Below, piece by piece: positions 1-9,264 of a stretch of DNA of 64,000 nt. The DNA is from Massilia sp. IC2-477. Its GTDB lineage: Bacteria; Pseudomonadota; Gammaproteobacteria; Burkholderiales; Burkholderiaceae_D. Location: the NCBI RefSeq assembly GCF_020707265.1, contig NZ_JAJFEQ010000004.1, forward strand, positions 124,001 through 188,000, read 5' to 3'. Each line of letters begins with the position of its first letter. Position 1 is the first letter of the stretch. A program made the translations under genes and the position numbers. The notes beneath the pieces were generated by a model that saw only the letters and a list, made by a program, of their open reading frames with translations, was not told the DNA's origin and ran no database searches.

Positions 1-1252
1 GCTGCGCAACGGCGACTTCTACGGGTACGCCAAGATCGCGCGCGACGTCACGGCGCGCGTGCGCCAGGACGACGAACGCGAGCAGGCCCTGCACCGCGAA
101 TCGGCCGATCGTTCCGACGCCGAGAACGCCATCGCGCTCAAGGACGAGTTCCTGTCCGTGATGTCGCACGAGCTGCGCCATCCGCTCAACATGATCCACA
201 TTAACGTCGAGCTGCTGTCGCGCATGCCGGAACTGCGCCAGTCGCCAACCTTCATGCGCGCCGCCTCGATCATCCGCAATTCGGTGATGAACCAGGCCAA
301 GATCATCGACGACCTGATGGACATGTCGCGGGTGCGCACCGGCAAGCTGTCGCTCACCATGGCGCCGGTCGCGCTGGACGCCGTACTGCAGGGGATCGTC
401 GACGTCGCGCGCAGCGACCCCGCAGCCAAGGACATCGCCATTGCCCTGAGCGGCAATACCGGCGGCGTGCCGGTGCTGGCCGACGTCACCCGTATCGAGC
501 AGGTGGTGATGAACCTGCTGAGCAATGCGGTCAAGTTCACGCAGGCCGGCGGCCACGTGCAGCTGACGCTGGCGCGCGATGACGGCTTCGCACGGGTCGA
601 CGTGGTCGACGACGGCCAGGGCATCGCCCCCGCCTTCCTGCCGCACGTGTTCGACATGTACGGCCAGAGTTCGTCCGTGACCACGCGTGCCAGGGGCGGC
701 CTTGGCATCGGCCTGGCGCTGGTGCGCGAAATCGTCGCGCTGCACGGCGGCCGGGTCGAAGCCGCCTCGGAAGGCATCGGCAAGGGCGCCCGCTTCAGCT
801 TCTGGCTGCCGGTGCTCGACCGCTCCGCCGCCCTGCCTCCGGGCGAGCGCGCGGCCGACGACAGCCTGGCGGGCGTGCGCATCCTGCTGGTGGACGACAT
901 GGAAGACATGCTGCAGGTCTTCAAGTCGCTGCTCGAGACCACCGGCGCGGTCGTGCTCGCCGCGACCAGCGGGGTTCAAGCGCTGGAAGTCCTGGCGCGC
1001 GAGGATGTGGACCTCCTGATCTCCGACATCGCGATGCCTGAGATGGACGGTTACGAACTCCTGCGCCGGGTGCACGGGTTGCCGAAGTACGCGAGGCTGC
1101 CGGCGATCGCCATCACCAGCATGCGGCGCGACACCGACATCGCCCGGGCCAGGGCGGCGGGCTTCTCGGCGCACCTGGGCAAGCCGGTGTCGGTGGATCG
1201 GCTGAATGCGATCGTGAATGAGTTGTTGCCGAAGCGTGGAAACCAAGGCTGA
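1..1252 (+). CDS. Hybrid sensor histidine kinase/response regulator, 5' end outside window
   Basis: The frame is open from base 2, so the gene starts upstream of the window. The first visible residues (GYAKIARDVT) are the C-terminal strand of a PAS/PAC sensor domain. Next come a HisKA dimerisation/phosphoacceptor domain (VMSHELRHPLN, His is the phosphorylation site), a HATPase_c domain (N-box NLLSNAVKF, G-boxes VDDGQGIAP and GGLGIGLALV) and a C-terminal receiver domain (ILLVDDMED, phosphoacceptor Asp in LLISDIAMPEMDGYELL, Lys in GKPVS). It is a membrane-independent hybrid kinase as far as can be seen; the signal sensed is not deducible. The internal GTG at 59 is not a credible start because PAS sequence precedes it. 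The stop codon lies 3 bp before a paired-hairpin repeat. The PAC strand resembles those of the kinase at 24478-26385. Confidence 0.93.
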   Translation, partial: LRNGDFYGYAKIARDVTARVRQDDEREQALHRESADRSDAENAIALKDEFLSVMSHELRHPLNMIHINVELLSRMPELRQSPTFMRAASIIRNSVMNQAKIIDDLMDMSRVRTGKLSLTMAPVALDAVLQGIVDVARSDPAAKDIAIALSGNTGGVPVLADVTRIEQVVMNLLSNAVKFTQAGGHVQLTLARDDGFARVDVVDDGQGIAPAFLPHVFDMYGQSSSVTTRARGGLGIGLALVREIVALHGGRVEAASEGIGKGARFSFWLPVLDRSAALPPGERAADDSLAGVRILLVDDMEDMLQVFKSLLETTGAVVLAATSGVQALEVLAREDVDLLISDIAMPEMDGYELLRRVHGLPKYARLPAIAITSMRRDTDIARARAAGFSAHLGKPVSVDRLNAIVNELLPKRGNQG

Positions 1253-1255
1253 CCT

Positions 1256-1367
1256 GTAGGGTGGGCGGGTCCCCCGCCCACGCCGTGAAAGTTGGCAACG
1301 AGATCATCCGGCGCGATAGCGGAGCCTGATGCGATCACCGCGTGGGCGGGAAACCCGCCCACCCTAC
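1256..1367. repeat. Paired-hairpin (REP/BIME-like) repeat, family A copy 1
   Basis: Left arm GTAGGGTGGGCGGG...CCCGCCCACGC and right arm CGCGTGGGCGGG...CCCGCCCACCCTAC are inverted copies of each other, and each arm is itself a short hairpin. The arms are separated by about 50 bp. The element sits between two convergent genes: 3 bp after the hybrid kinase stop, and overlapping the stop codon of the P450 (CTA at 1364-1366 on the plus strand). Further copies lie at 47657, 56212, 62158 and 63792. Confidence 0.9.
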
Positions 1368-2788
1368 CGAAGCTGGACGTTCAGCGCCAACGGCACCTTC
1401 GCCCGCAACGAAATATTCAACACCGCTTCCGGCTCCGCCTGCCCTTCCCCCTTCGCCAGCACGAAGCGCTGCAGCACCATCGCCGCCACCACCGTCATCT
1501 CCGCCAGCGCCAGGTGCTGCCCCAGGCACACACGCGGCCCCGTCTCGAAGGGCATGAAGGCCCCGCGCGGAATCGCCGGCGCATCCGGGGCGAAGCGCTC
1601 CGGCCGGAAGGCCTGCGGCTCCGGAAACCAGCGCGCGTCCTGGTGCATCAGGAACACCGGGATCATGAACATGGTCCGCGCCGGGATCGACCAGCCGCCC
1701 AGCGTGAACCCGCGCGTCGCGCGCCGGCTCATCAGGACCGGCGCGGCCGGATACAGGCGCATGGTTTCGTTCAGAGTCTGCGCCAGGTAGCCGAGGCGCG
1801 GCAGGTCCTCCCCTGCCGGACTGCGGCCTTGCAGCACCGCATCCACCTCGCGCCGCGCCGTATCCTGCGCCGCTGGATTCGCCGCCATGCACCAGGCCCA
1901 CCAGCTCAGGCTCGCCGCGGTCGTCTCGTTCCCTGCCAGGAAGGCCGTCATGCATTCGTCGCGCACCGCCGCCAGTGGCTAGGCCTCAGGGTCATCACGG
2001 TGCAGGGCCAAGAGGCGGCTCAGCAGGTCAGCCGGCCATTCCGGCTGCGGCAATGCGAGGCGGGCCTGCAGCTGATGGTCGATCAGTCCCCTGAGCAGCG
2101 CGCGCACCTGGCGCTTGCGGCGCTTCCAGGGCAGCCAGTCCGGCGCGCTGGCGGGCCAGAACAGCTCGGCATTGCCCTCCACCAGCGCCTCGTGCACCGC
2201 TGTCTCCATGCTGCGCGCCTCGTCGCCGATCGCGCTCGAGAACATCATGCGCATGATGACGTCCATCGCCAGCGAGGTCAGCTCGCTCTCGATCGGCATG
2301 CTGGTCCCCGGCTGCCAGCGCTCCATGGCCGCGCCGGCGGCTGCCGCGATGGTCGGCACGAAGCTTTTCACCGACTTCGGTGCAAAGGCCGGTTGCAAGG
2401 CATGGCGCTTGGCCGCCCACGGCGCGCGCTCCGCGATCAGCACGCTGTTGCCCTGCAGGTAGGAGAACACCTGCACCCCGCGCTCCCAGCGGATGATGGC
2501 GTCGTGGTGAGTGACCAGCAGCTCGCGCACCAGCGCCGGGTCAGTGACGACGATCTGGTGCTCGGGCCAGATGCGCAGGTGGACCAGGTCGCCGTAGGCC
2601 TGGCGCCACCGGGTGAGGACAGCCGGCAAGTCGCGTCCCATCTGCGCCAGCAGGCTCCAGCCGGTCAGGCGCGACGACGGTCCGGGAGGCCAGCTGCCGG
2701 GCGGGTGCTGCAGCAGCGCTTCGTCGATCGGCGCGGACGGCATGCGGCCCGCATGGAAGGGACATTCAGAGGAGTTGGTCGTATTCAT
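1364..2788 (-). pseudogene. Cytochrome P450, interrupted by an in-frame amber codon
   Basis: A heme-thiolate monooxygenase of about 474 codons if read through. Downstream of the lesion are the I-helix motif AGNETT (about codons 285-290), the K-helix ExxR (NETMR) and the heme-ligand signature FETGPRVCLG with its Cys. A TAG at 1979-1981 (plus-strand CTA), codon 270, splits it in the same frame; the context DDPEA-stop-PLAAVRDE suggests an original CAG (Gln). Without the second half no heme ligand is made, so it is non-functional unless the codon is suppressed or is a sequencing error. I chose ATG 2788 (MNTTNSSECPFHAG); an ATG three codons upstream (2797) is possible. The final TAG stop is part of the repeat at 1256-1367. 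It is divergent from the AraC-type gene at 2877, which may control it. The substrate cannot be told. Confidence 0.88.
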
Positions 2789-2876
2789 GGTCCCCATTCT
2801 TTGCCGGGCGCAGGGCCCGCGTCTTGAACGCAAACGACATCGACAGGCCGCACACACCTGCCTATACTGCTGGCTC

Positions 2877-3803
2877 ATGGCCCCCGACAGTCACGACCAC
2901 CTGCATCCCTGTCCCGATCCGCTCGCACGCAGCCCGCGCGCATGCAGCGAGGGTAAGGCGCCACTCGACCGCCTCTACCTGGCCCCAGCTGCGCTGCAAG
3001 ACGCCATGCTGGCCCTGATCAGCCGCGACACCTCGCATGTGGCGCTGAGCGACGCGCAGCGGCTGTCGCACTTCCCCGCTTCCCCCATCGTCACGCTGTC
3101 CTGGTTCCACGGCCTCGATGCGGGTCTTGTGGACGCGCGCGGCTGGCATCCGTTCGGCGCGCGCGTGATGATCTCGGGCAGTCAGTCCCATTCCCTGGTC
3201 GCCTGGGCGCCGACGGGCGGCCGCGGCTACATGGCCTGCTTCCTGCCGGACGCCGCGCAGGCCCTGTTCGGGCTCGACCTGGCGACGGTGCAGGACCGCT
3301 TCCTGCCGGCGCATGCGGTGCTCGGCGAAGCGTGGCGGCCGCTGTTCGATGCGCTGCTGGCCGCGGCTGACGACGCGACGGCCCTGCGCGTGCTGGAAGC
3401 GCAGTTAGGGAAGCGCTGGCGCACCGTACAGGGCCGCAGCGCGGAGCGGCCTTCGCTGCGCCAGATCGGCCGGCATTGGGTGCAGCAGCTGGCGTGGAAG
3501 GCCTACGAATGGCGCAGCACGCACAGCGAGCGCCAGGTCGAACGCCGCATCAAGGCCTTCAGCGGCCGCTCGCTGCGCGAATGGCAGTCGCTGGTGCGCA
3601 CCGAGGGCATGTTCTTTGCGGCGCGCGAGCGCTACGAGAACGGCCAGCCTTTCGACTGGGCCACGCTGGCGCTGGACGAAGGCTTTTCCGACCAGGCCCA
3701 CATGAGCCGCGTCACGCGCCAGATCTGCGGCTTCCCGCCCACCGAATTCGCCAACCGCTATATCGAGGACGAGTCATTCTGGATCTATCGCCTGTGGGTC
3801 TGA
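2877..3803 (+). CDS. AraC-family transcriptional regulator
   Basis: 308 residues from ATG 2877; the frame stays open further upstream, but only across the P450 promoter and gene. The C-terminus is an AraC/XylS double helix-turn-helix: about residues 215-300, ending with LALDEGFSDQAHMSRVTR and a following GFPPTEF, the usual second-HTH pattern. The N-terminal about 200 residues resemble an effector/dimerisation region (DUF6597-like) without clear motifs. It is transcribed divergently from the P450 with an 88-bp shared promoter region, so control of the P450 and of itself is the natural inference. With the P450 broken, its target may be lost. No strong Shine-Dalgarno is seen before ATG 2877, so the start is uncertain. 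Confidence 0.85.
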   Translation: MAPDSHDHLHPCPDPLARSPRACSEGKAPLDRLYLAPAALQDAMLALISRDTSHVALSDAQRLSHFPASPIVTLSWFHGLDAGLVDARGWHPFGARVMISGSQSHSLVAWAPTGGRGYMACFLPDAAQALFGLDLATVQDRFLPAHAVLGEAWRPLFDALLAAADDATALRVLEAQLGKRWRTVQGRSAERPSLRQIGRHWVQQLAWKAYEWRSTHSERQVERRIKAFSGRSLREWQSLVRTEGMFFAARERYENGQPFDWATLALDEGFSDQAHMSRVTRQICGFPPTEFANRYIEDESFWIYRLWV

Positions 3804-3869
3804 ACAGCTAGAATCGCTGGACAAGCCAACGCGCATCCATGCCACGCGCCCATGACAGGAGACCAGAGA

Positions 3870-4343
3870 ATGTCGAACAAGATGCTGATGGGGCTATGCG
3901 CTTCGCTGCTGCTCGCAATGCAGCCTGCCGCCGCCCAGACCAAGGCGGCCGAGCCCGCGCCGCAATACGATGCCGCGCTTGCCAAATCGCTCGGCGCCGA
4001 CGAGCGCGGCATGCGGCCCTACGTGTTCGTGATCCTCAAGACCGGCCCCAGGAAAATCGAAGACAAGGCCGAGCGCGACAAGGTCTTCCAGGGCCACTTC
4101 GCCAATATGGGCAGGCTTGCCGCCGAAAAGAAACTGGTCGTGGCCGGCCCGCTGGACGGCAAGGAAGGCCGCCGCGGGATCTTCATCATCGCCACGCCGG
4201 ACATCGAGGAAGCCAGGCGTTACGTCGAGACCGACCCCGTCATCGTGAGCGGCCTGATGGAAGCCGAGTACCACAAGCTGTACGGCTCCGCGGCACTGGT
4301 GATGGTGAACGAGGTGCACGGCAGGATCGAAAAGAAGCAGTAG
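3870..4343 (+). CDS. Exported YciI-like domain protein
   Basis: 157 residues. ATG 3870 is chosen over 3852 because AGGAGA lies directly upstream of it. The N-terminus (MSNKMLMGLCASLLLAMQPAAA) is a signal peptide with a likely AAA-Q cleavage site, so the product should be periplasmic. Residues of about 45-150 match the YCII ferredoxin-like fold: a strand YVFVILKTGP, a central HFANMGRLAAEKKLVVAGPL, a glycine-rich turn, then ARRYVETDPVIVSGLMEAEYHKL. Family members are small dimeric proteins, some with hydrolase or dehalogenase-like activity; a secreted version has no assigned role. It is convergent with the CheB/CheR gene, with about 43 bp between stops. Confidence 0.8.
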   Translation: MSNKMLMGLCASLLLAMQPAAAQTKAAEPAPQYDAALAKSLGADERGMRPYVFVILKTGPRKIEDKAERDKVFQGHFANMGRLAAEKKLVVAGPLDGKEGRRGIFIIATPDIEEARRYVETDPVIVSGLMEAEYHKLYGSAALVMVNEVHGRIEKKQ

Positions 4344-4386
4344 TCCGGGTCCACATGTCCTGTTCGATGCGCGTCGACTGCATCAG

Positions 4387-7300
4387 TCAAGCGCCATCCG
4401 CAGGACTTGCCGCATCCTGTGCCTGCCCCGCATCGGACACCTCGAGCGACATCCCGACCAGTCCCTGGAACTGCCCATCCGCGGTGTGCCAGGGACGCGC
4501 ATGCGACTTGAACCAGCGATAGCCTCCGCCGCGTTTTTGCAGGCGCACGCGTCGCTCGAACACTTCACGGGTACGCAAGGCGTGCTCGACCGCGCCCACA
4601 TAGTCGGCCGCATCGTCCGGATGCACGATGTCTTGCCAACCCATCTCCCGCAACTGATCCATGGTGGCGCCTGTCAGGTCGACAGTGCGCTCGTTCACGT
4701 AGCTCAACGCGCCCGCACTGTCGAGCTGCCAGATCAGTGCCGGCGAGGCTTCCGCCAGCGCCCGGAAGCGTGCCTCGCTGCCGCGCAGGGCTTCTTCTCC
4801 CCGCTTGCGCTCGGTGATGTCCGTAAACAGTACCGCGACACGGCGGCTGCCTTCGCCGCCAAGGCGGAAGATGTTCAGGTCGAATACGCGCCCCAGCATC
4901 AGCTCACCCTCTTCCACGCGAATCGGTTCGCCCGTTTCTACGGCACGTCCGTACAGGGCGGCCCAGCGCGGATTCGGGGTGCCCAGCAGCTGGGTCGCGG
5001 TGCGCCCCACCGGATACGGCATGCTGGTATGCCGCATGAAGGCCGGATTTGCGTCCAGGAACAGGAAATCGGCCCATCGGCCTTCCGCGTCGGCCATCAC
5101 CTCGACCACGGCATAGGCCTCGTCCATCTCGTTGAACAGGGCCCGGTATTTCTCCTCGCTCGCCTGCAGCGCTTTTGCCGCACGCAGCCTGTCGCTGACG
5201 TCGCGCCAGAACATGGCAACGCCTCCCTCGTCGGTCGGGTAGGCATTGACCTCGAGGTGGAAGTCGTAGCCTTCGCCCGTGTAGTGGTGGCTGAAATGCT
5301 GCTCCACGCCTTCTTCGACTACCCGGCGCAAGGCCCGCCCGACCGGGGCGTCCACGGAACCGGGGAAGGCATCCCAGTGCGAAAGCCCCAGCAGGCTTGC
5401 GCGCTCCCTGTCGAGCAGGCGCTCGGCGGCGGCGTTCACGCCGAGGATGCGGTAATCCGGCCCGAGCACGCAGTGCGCTTCGCTCATGCGTTCGAGGATG
5501 CTTTCCGCGCGCCGCTCGGCGCGCGCCGCGGCCGCCTGCGCGTGCGAGCGCTCGATGGCGGCCCAGGTGCGCTCGGCGACCTCCCTCAGCAGCGCCTCCG
5601 CGTCTCCCGACCATTCGCACACCTCGGTGCCGCCCACGATCAGCGACGCGACCAGGCGCCCCTGCTTGACCAGCGTGGCGACCAGCATCGAGCGGAAGCC
5701 GAGCGCCGTGTAGCGCGCACGAAGCTCCGGGCTCAAGCCATCGTAGTTCGCGTAGTCGCCGACGTTCAGCATGGTCCTTTCCCGGATGATGTCAAGGAAC
5801 TCCGGCACGTCAGAGACGTCGTGCGTTCCCGCGAGCGACGGAAGACCCGCACGCGCCGCGTCGCGCAGCACGACGCCCAGCGCGGCCGCCTCGTCCCATT
5901 CGACGTAATAGCACCACCCCGCGCCGAGGTGCTCGCGCAGCAAGCGCGTGGCCTCACCCTGGATCTCGGCGGCCGCGTGGAGCGGCCTGACGGCATCAGC
6001 GAGCCGGAGCAGGAATGCCTGGCGCTGCGCGCTCTGCCGGGCCGCCTCTTCGCTGCGCTTGAGCCGGTCGACGTCGATGACCACGGCCAGGGCGCCCGTG
6101 ATGTTTCCCTCGCCGTCGAGCAAGGGCGCGGAGCGCACTTCGGTCCAGGTTTCCCGGCCTGCGTCGTCGGTGTACAGCATCTGCATGCCCCCCAGCACGC
6201 TCTCGCCGCGCAGCGCCAGGGCGGCGGGAAAATCTTCGGGCTCGATCGGGGCGCCGGCGGCATCCCAGCCGCGCCAGCGGGCAACGCGCTCCACGTCGGG
6301 CGACGGCATCAGGTCGGCAGGCATGAAGCGCCGCATGACCTCGTTCAACATGAGCATGTCGCCTTTTGGGTCGAGAATGCCGATCCCGATCGGCAGCGCG
6401 GCAAATGCGGTCGCCAGGCGCTGTTCGCTCTCGCGCAGGGCATTCTCGGCATGGCGGCGGCGGCTGATGTCGAAGAAGGTCAGGACCGCGCCTTCGATGC
6501 GCTCGTAGGCGGTGCGGTAGGGATGGATGCGCACGATGTAGTCGATGCCGTTGCTGCTGCGCGCTTCGCGCTCGACCGGCTTCCCGCTGGCAAAGACGCC
6601 GACAACATCGTTCAGCAGGTGCATGCTGTCGATCTTGCCGCTGAGGTCGGCCAGTGGCCGGCCGACGTCGGCCCCGATGATGTTGAAGATGCGCGTGACG
6701 CTCGGCGTATATCGCTGGATGCGCAGGCGCAGGTCGAGGAACAGGGTCGCGATGTCGGTCGAGGCGATCAGGTTGCTGAGATCGTCGTTGGCCTGGGCGG
6801 TTGCTTCCGTGCGTACCTCCAGCTCGGCATTGATGGTATGCAGCTCCTCATTGCGCGATTGCAGTTCCTCGCGGTGGATTTCGAATTCCTCGATATCCGC
6901 CCGCAGCTCTTCCACGTTCGCCTGCAGGTGCTCGTTGGCCCGGACCAGCCTGGCGTTGGCGGCTTCGGCCTGTTCGGTCGTCTGCTCCAGGTTGCGCCGC
7001 GCGCGCAGCAAGGCCTGCTCCAGTTCGCGTACGCGCGGGTCGGCGGGGTCCCCGGGCGCCACGCCATCGTCGGCAGGTTCGACGGGGTCGAACCGCACCA
7101 GCCGCAGGCCTTCGGCGCCGGGCACTGGCAGCACCGACAGGGCGACTTCGCGCTCCTGGCCATCCTGCCGGTAGCGGAGCGGACCGGTATGCGCGGCCTG
7201 GCCGCTCTCGTTTGCCTGTGACAGCGCCGTGCGCAGGTCGATGCTCACATCAGGCGGAACCAGCGCCAGTAGCTGCATGCTGGGCTCGCCGCCGGCGAAG

Positions 7301-9003
7301 CGCAGGAAGGCACCCGCGCCCTCTGAAGCATGCACGACATTGCCGCTGCGGTCGATCAGCGCGCTGGGCGGCGCGAGCTGGAGCAGCACACGCTGGTGCA
7401 GCTCGGCGTAGGCCGGCGTCGCGGTCTTGCCCGCGGCCGGCGCGCCCGCTCCCGGCGCCGGCCGCCTGACCTCCGTACGTGGCAGGGCCACCGATAGCCG
7501 GCGTCCCGCCTGGGCGACAGGCTTGGCCTGGTAGATGCGATAGCGGCTGTTGACGGCGCTGAACAGGTCGGCCGCCAGCTCCGCGGACTCGGCGTTCCCC
7601 AGGAAGAGGAAGCCACCGGGTCTGAGTGCGGAGTGAAACACTTCCAGCACGTGACGATGGACTTCCCGGTTCAGGTAGATCAGGACATTGCGGCAGGTGA
7701 TCAGGTCGAGTTTCAAGAAGGCCGGGTCGTGCAGCAGGTCGTGGCGCGCAAACAGGATACGTTCACGCAGCAGCCTGCGCACCTTGAACTGGCTGTCGAC
7801 GGGCGTGAAATGGCGCGCCAGCCGTTCCGGCGGCACGTCTGCCGCGATCGTCTCGGGGTAGCGCGCGGCGCGCGCCATGGCGAGCCCGCGCTCGTCGATA
7901 TCGGTGGCGAACATCTGCATCGCCGGGGCGTCGTCGACGCATTCCACGCGCTCGGCCAGCAGCATGGCGAGTGAATACGCTTCCTCGCCGGTCGAGCAGG
8001 CCGTGACCCAGGCCCGCACCGGTTCGCCGGAAGGCCTGGCCTGGCAGATGCGCGGCAGGACGAACTGCTCCAGCGCGTCGAAAGCCTCGCGGTCGCGAAA
8101 GAAGCTGGTCACGCCGATCAGCATTTCCTGAACCAGGGCGTCCGGTTCAAGCGGATCCTGCAGCAGCAGCTCGTGATAGGCAGGCAGGTCCGGCACGGCG
8201 CGCGCCTGCATGCGCCGTTCGATGCGGCGCAGGACGGTCACCTGCTTGTAATGGCGGAAGTCGTGCGCGGTTTGCGCGTGCAACAGCGCCAGCACCGCCT
8301 CCAGCCGTTCCTGGGGGAATTTGCCCATGTCTAGGAGCGGTGGCTCGAGCGGGACGTTACCTTTCTGCCCGCCCTTGTGGATGGCCTGCATCACGTCGCG
8401 CATTTCCAGCAGCCTGGCCGCGATCTCGCCGGCGGGCTGGACAAAATCCGCGACGCCGGCATCGATCGCCGCCTGCGGCATGCTGGATTCTTCGGCCTCA
8501 TCGGGAACCTGCACGATCACGATGCCGCCATGCTCCTTGATACACCTTAGGCCGGCGACGCCGTCCGTACCCATGCCGGACAGCAGCACGCCAATCGCCC
8601 CCTCGCCATGCGTTTCGGCCAGGGCGCGCAGGAAGATGTTGATGGTGGTGGGCATGCGCGGCGTGGCGGACGCTTCGCAGGCAAGCAGGTGGCCGTCTTC
8701 CATTTCCAGGCTGCGGCCGGGAGAAATCACATAGACCCGGTTCGGCAGCAGGGGGACGCGCTCGATGACCTGCACGACCGCCATGTCGGTAGCGCGCTGC
8801 AGCACCCTGTCGATGGCGCTGGGCGCGTCCGGGGCCAGGTGCAGCACGACCACCAGGGCCATGCCGGGCGCTGGCGGCAAGTTCTCGAGCAGCTGCGTCA
8901 GGGCCGGCAGGCCACCGGCCGACGCCCCGATGCCGACCACTGGAAATGTCACTGCCCCGCTTGAAGACAGATCCGGCAAGGTGGACTCCGGCGGCTCATC
9001 CAT
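4387..9003 (-). CDS. CheB-CheR-multi-PAS/GAF signalling protein without catalytic output domain
   Basis: 1538 residues. Order: CheB methylesterase (about 18-200; GIGASAGG with catalytic Ser, VVLHLAP with His, GMGTDG with Asp), CheR methyltransferase (about 225-490; GVTSFFRD, SAM loop ACSTGEEAYS, DLITCRNVLIYLN), a PAS-like segment (about 540-640), a long coiled coil (about 660-740, ELEQALLRARRNLEQTTEQA), a PAS linked to CheR-type proteins (about 750-870), another PAS, a GAF (about 1020-1170), then three PAS domains to the end. Such proteins usually finish in a histidine kinase or GGDEF; here the last PAS is followed by about 20 residues and the stop, and nothing downstream encodes HisKA. It is probably a cytoplasmic adaptor for a separate kinase. 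No receptor or Che genes lie nearby. It is preceded by a plausible sigma-70 promoter. Confidence 0.92.
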   Translation of the reverse strand: MDEPPESTLPDLSSSGAVTFPVVGIGASAGGLPALTQLLENLPPAPGMALVVVLHLAPDAPSAIDRVLQRATDMAVVQVIERVPLLPNRVYVISPGRSLEMEDGHLLACEASATPRMPTTINIFLRALAETHGEGAIGVLLSGMGTDGVAGLRCIKEHGGIVIVQVPDEAEESSMPQAAIDAGVADFVQPAGEIAARLLEMRDVMQAIHKGGQKGNVPLEPPLLDMGKFPQERLEAVLALLHAQTAHDFRHYKQVTVLRRIERRMQARAVPDLPAYHELLLQDPLEPDALVQEMLIGVTSFFRDREAFDALEQFVLPRICQARPSGEPVRAWVTACSTGEEAYSLAMLLAERVECVDDAPAMQMFATDIDERGLAMARAARYPETIAADVPPERLARHFTPVDSQFKVRRLLRERILFARHDLLHDPAFLKLDLITCRNVLIYLNREVHRHVLEVFHSALRPGGFLFLGNAESAELAADLFSAVNSRYRIYQAKPVAQAGRRLSVALPRTEVRRPAPGAGAPAAGKTATPAYAELHQRVLLQLAPPSALIDRSGNVVHASEGAGAFLRFAGGEPSMQLLALVPPDVSIDLRTALSQANESGQAAHTGPLRYRQDGQEREVALSVLPVPGAEGLRLVRFDPVEPADDGVAPGDPADPRVRELEQALLRARRNLEQTTEQAEAANARLVRANEHLQANVEELRADIEEFEIHREELQSRNEELHTINAELEVRTEATAQANDDLSNLIASTDIATLFLDLRLRIQRYTPSVTRIFNIIGADVGRPLADLSGKIDSMHLLNDVVGVFASGKPVEREARSSNGIDYIVRIHPYRTAYERIEGAVLTFFDISRRRHAENALRESEQRLATAFAALPIGIGILDPKGDMLMLNEVMRRFMPADLMPSPDVERVARWRGWDAAGAPIEPEDFPAALALRGESVLGGMQMLYTDDAGRETWTEVRSAPLLDGEGNITGALAVVIDVDRLKRSEEAARQSAQRQAFLLRLADAVRPLHAAAEIQGEATRLLREHLGAGWCYYVEWDEAAALGVVLRDAARAGLPSLAGTHDVSDVPEFLDIIRERTMLNVGDYANYDGLSPELRARYTALGFRSMLVATLVKQGRLVASLIVGGTEVCEWSGDAEALLREVAERTWAAIERSHAQAAAARAERRAESILERMSEAHCVLGPDYRILGVNAAAERLLDRERASLLGLSHWDAFPGSVDAPVGRALRRVVEEGVEQHFSHHYTGEGYDFHLEVNAYPTDEGGVAMFWRDVSDRLRAAKALQASEEKYRALFNEMDEAYAVVEVMADAEGRWADFLFLDANPAFMRHTSMPYPVGRTATQLLGTPNPRWAALYGRAVETGEPIRVEEGELMLGRVFDLNIFRLGGEGSRRVAVLFTDITERKRGEEALRGSEARFRALAEASPALIWQLDSAGALSYVNERTVDLTGATMDQLREMGWQDIVHPDDAADYVGAVEHALRTREVFERRVRLQKRGGGYRWFKSHARPWHTADGQFQGLVGMSLEVSDAGQAQDAASPADGA

Positions 9004-9037
9004 AACTGAATTCCGTCAGTTTATTAAATATTCGATA

Positions 9038-9065
9038 AGTATAAACCGGTGGCAGTGCCTGTCGA
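9038..9065 (-). promoter_or_regulatory. Putative sigma-70 promoter of the CheB-CheR gene
   Basis: On the minus strand TCGACA (9065-9060) and TATACT (9043-9038) are 16 bp apart, about 35 bp upstream of the ATG at 9003. The rest of the gap 9066-9264 shows nothing I recognise. Confidence 0.45.
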
Positions 9066-9264
9066 CGTTCATGAACGCCCTGTCATTTGGAAAATAGATT
9101 GCCCAGGATACGTGACCGCCTCGCGTGCACCAAGGCTACGAAAAGGGAATCGGGGCCGCGTTGCACGGCACGGCGCGGCACTCGGCAAAGGAGAGCCGGT
9201 GGACAGGATGCGGGTGCCCGGTACGGAAGTCGCGCCGCCAGCGACGCGCCCTGGCGACAGCTTG

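Noticed and set aside
4486..7221. Very long plus-strand open frame (over 900 codons) opposite the CheB-CheR-PAS gene
   Set aside because: It is the antisense shadow of a high-G+C gene; no domain, signal or repeat in it resembles a known protein, while the minus strand carries intact CheR and PAS motifs.
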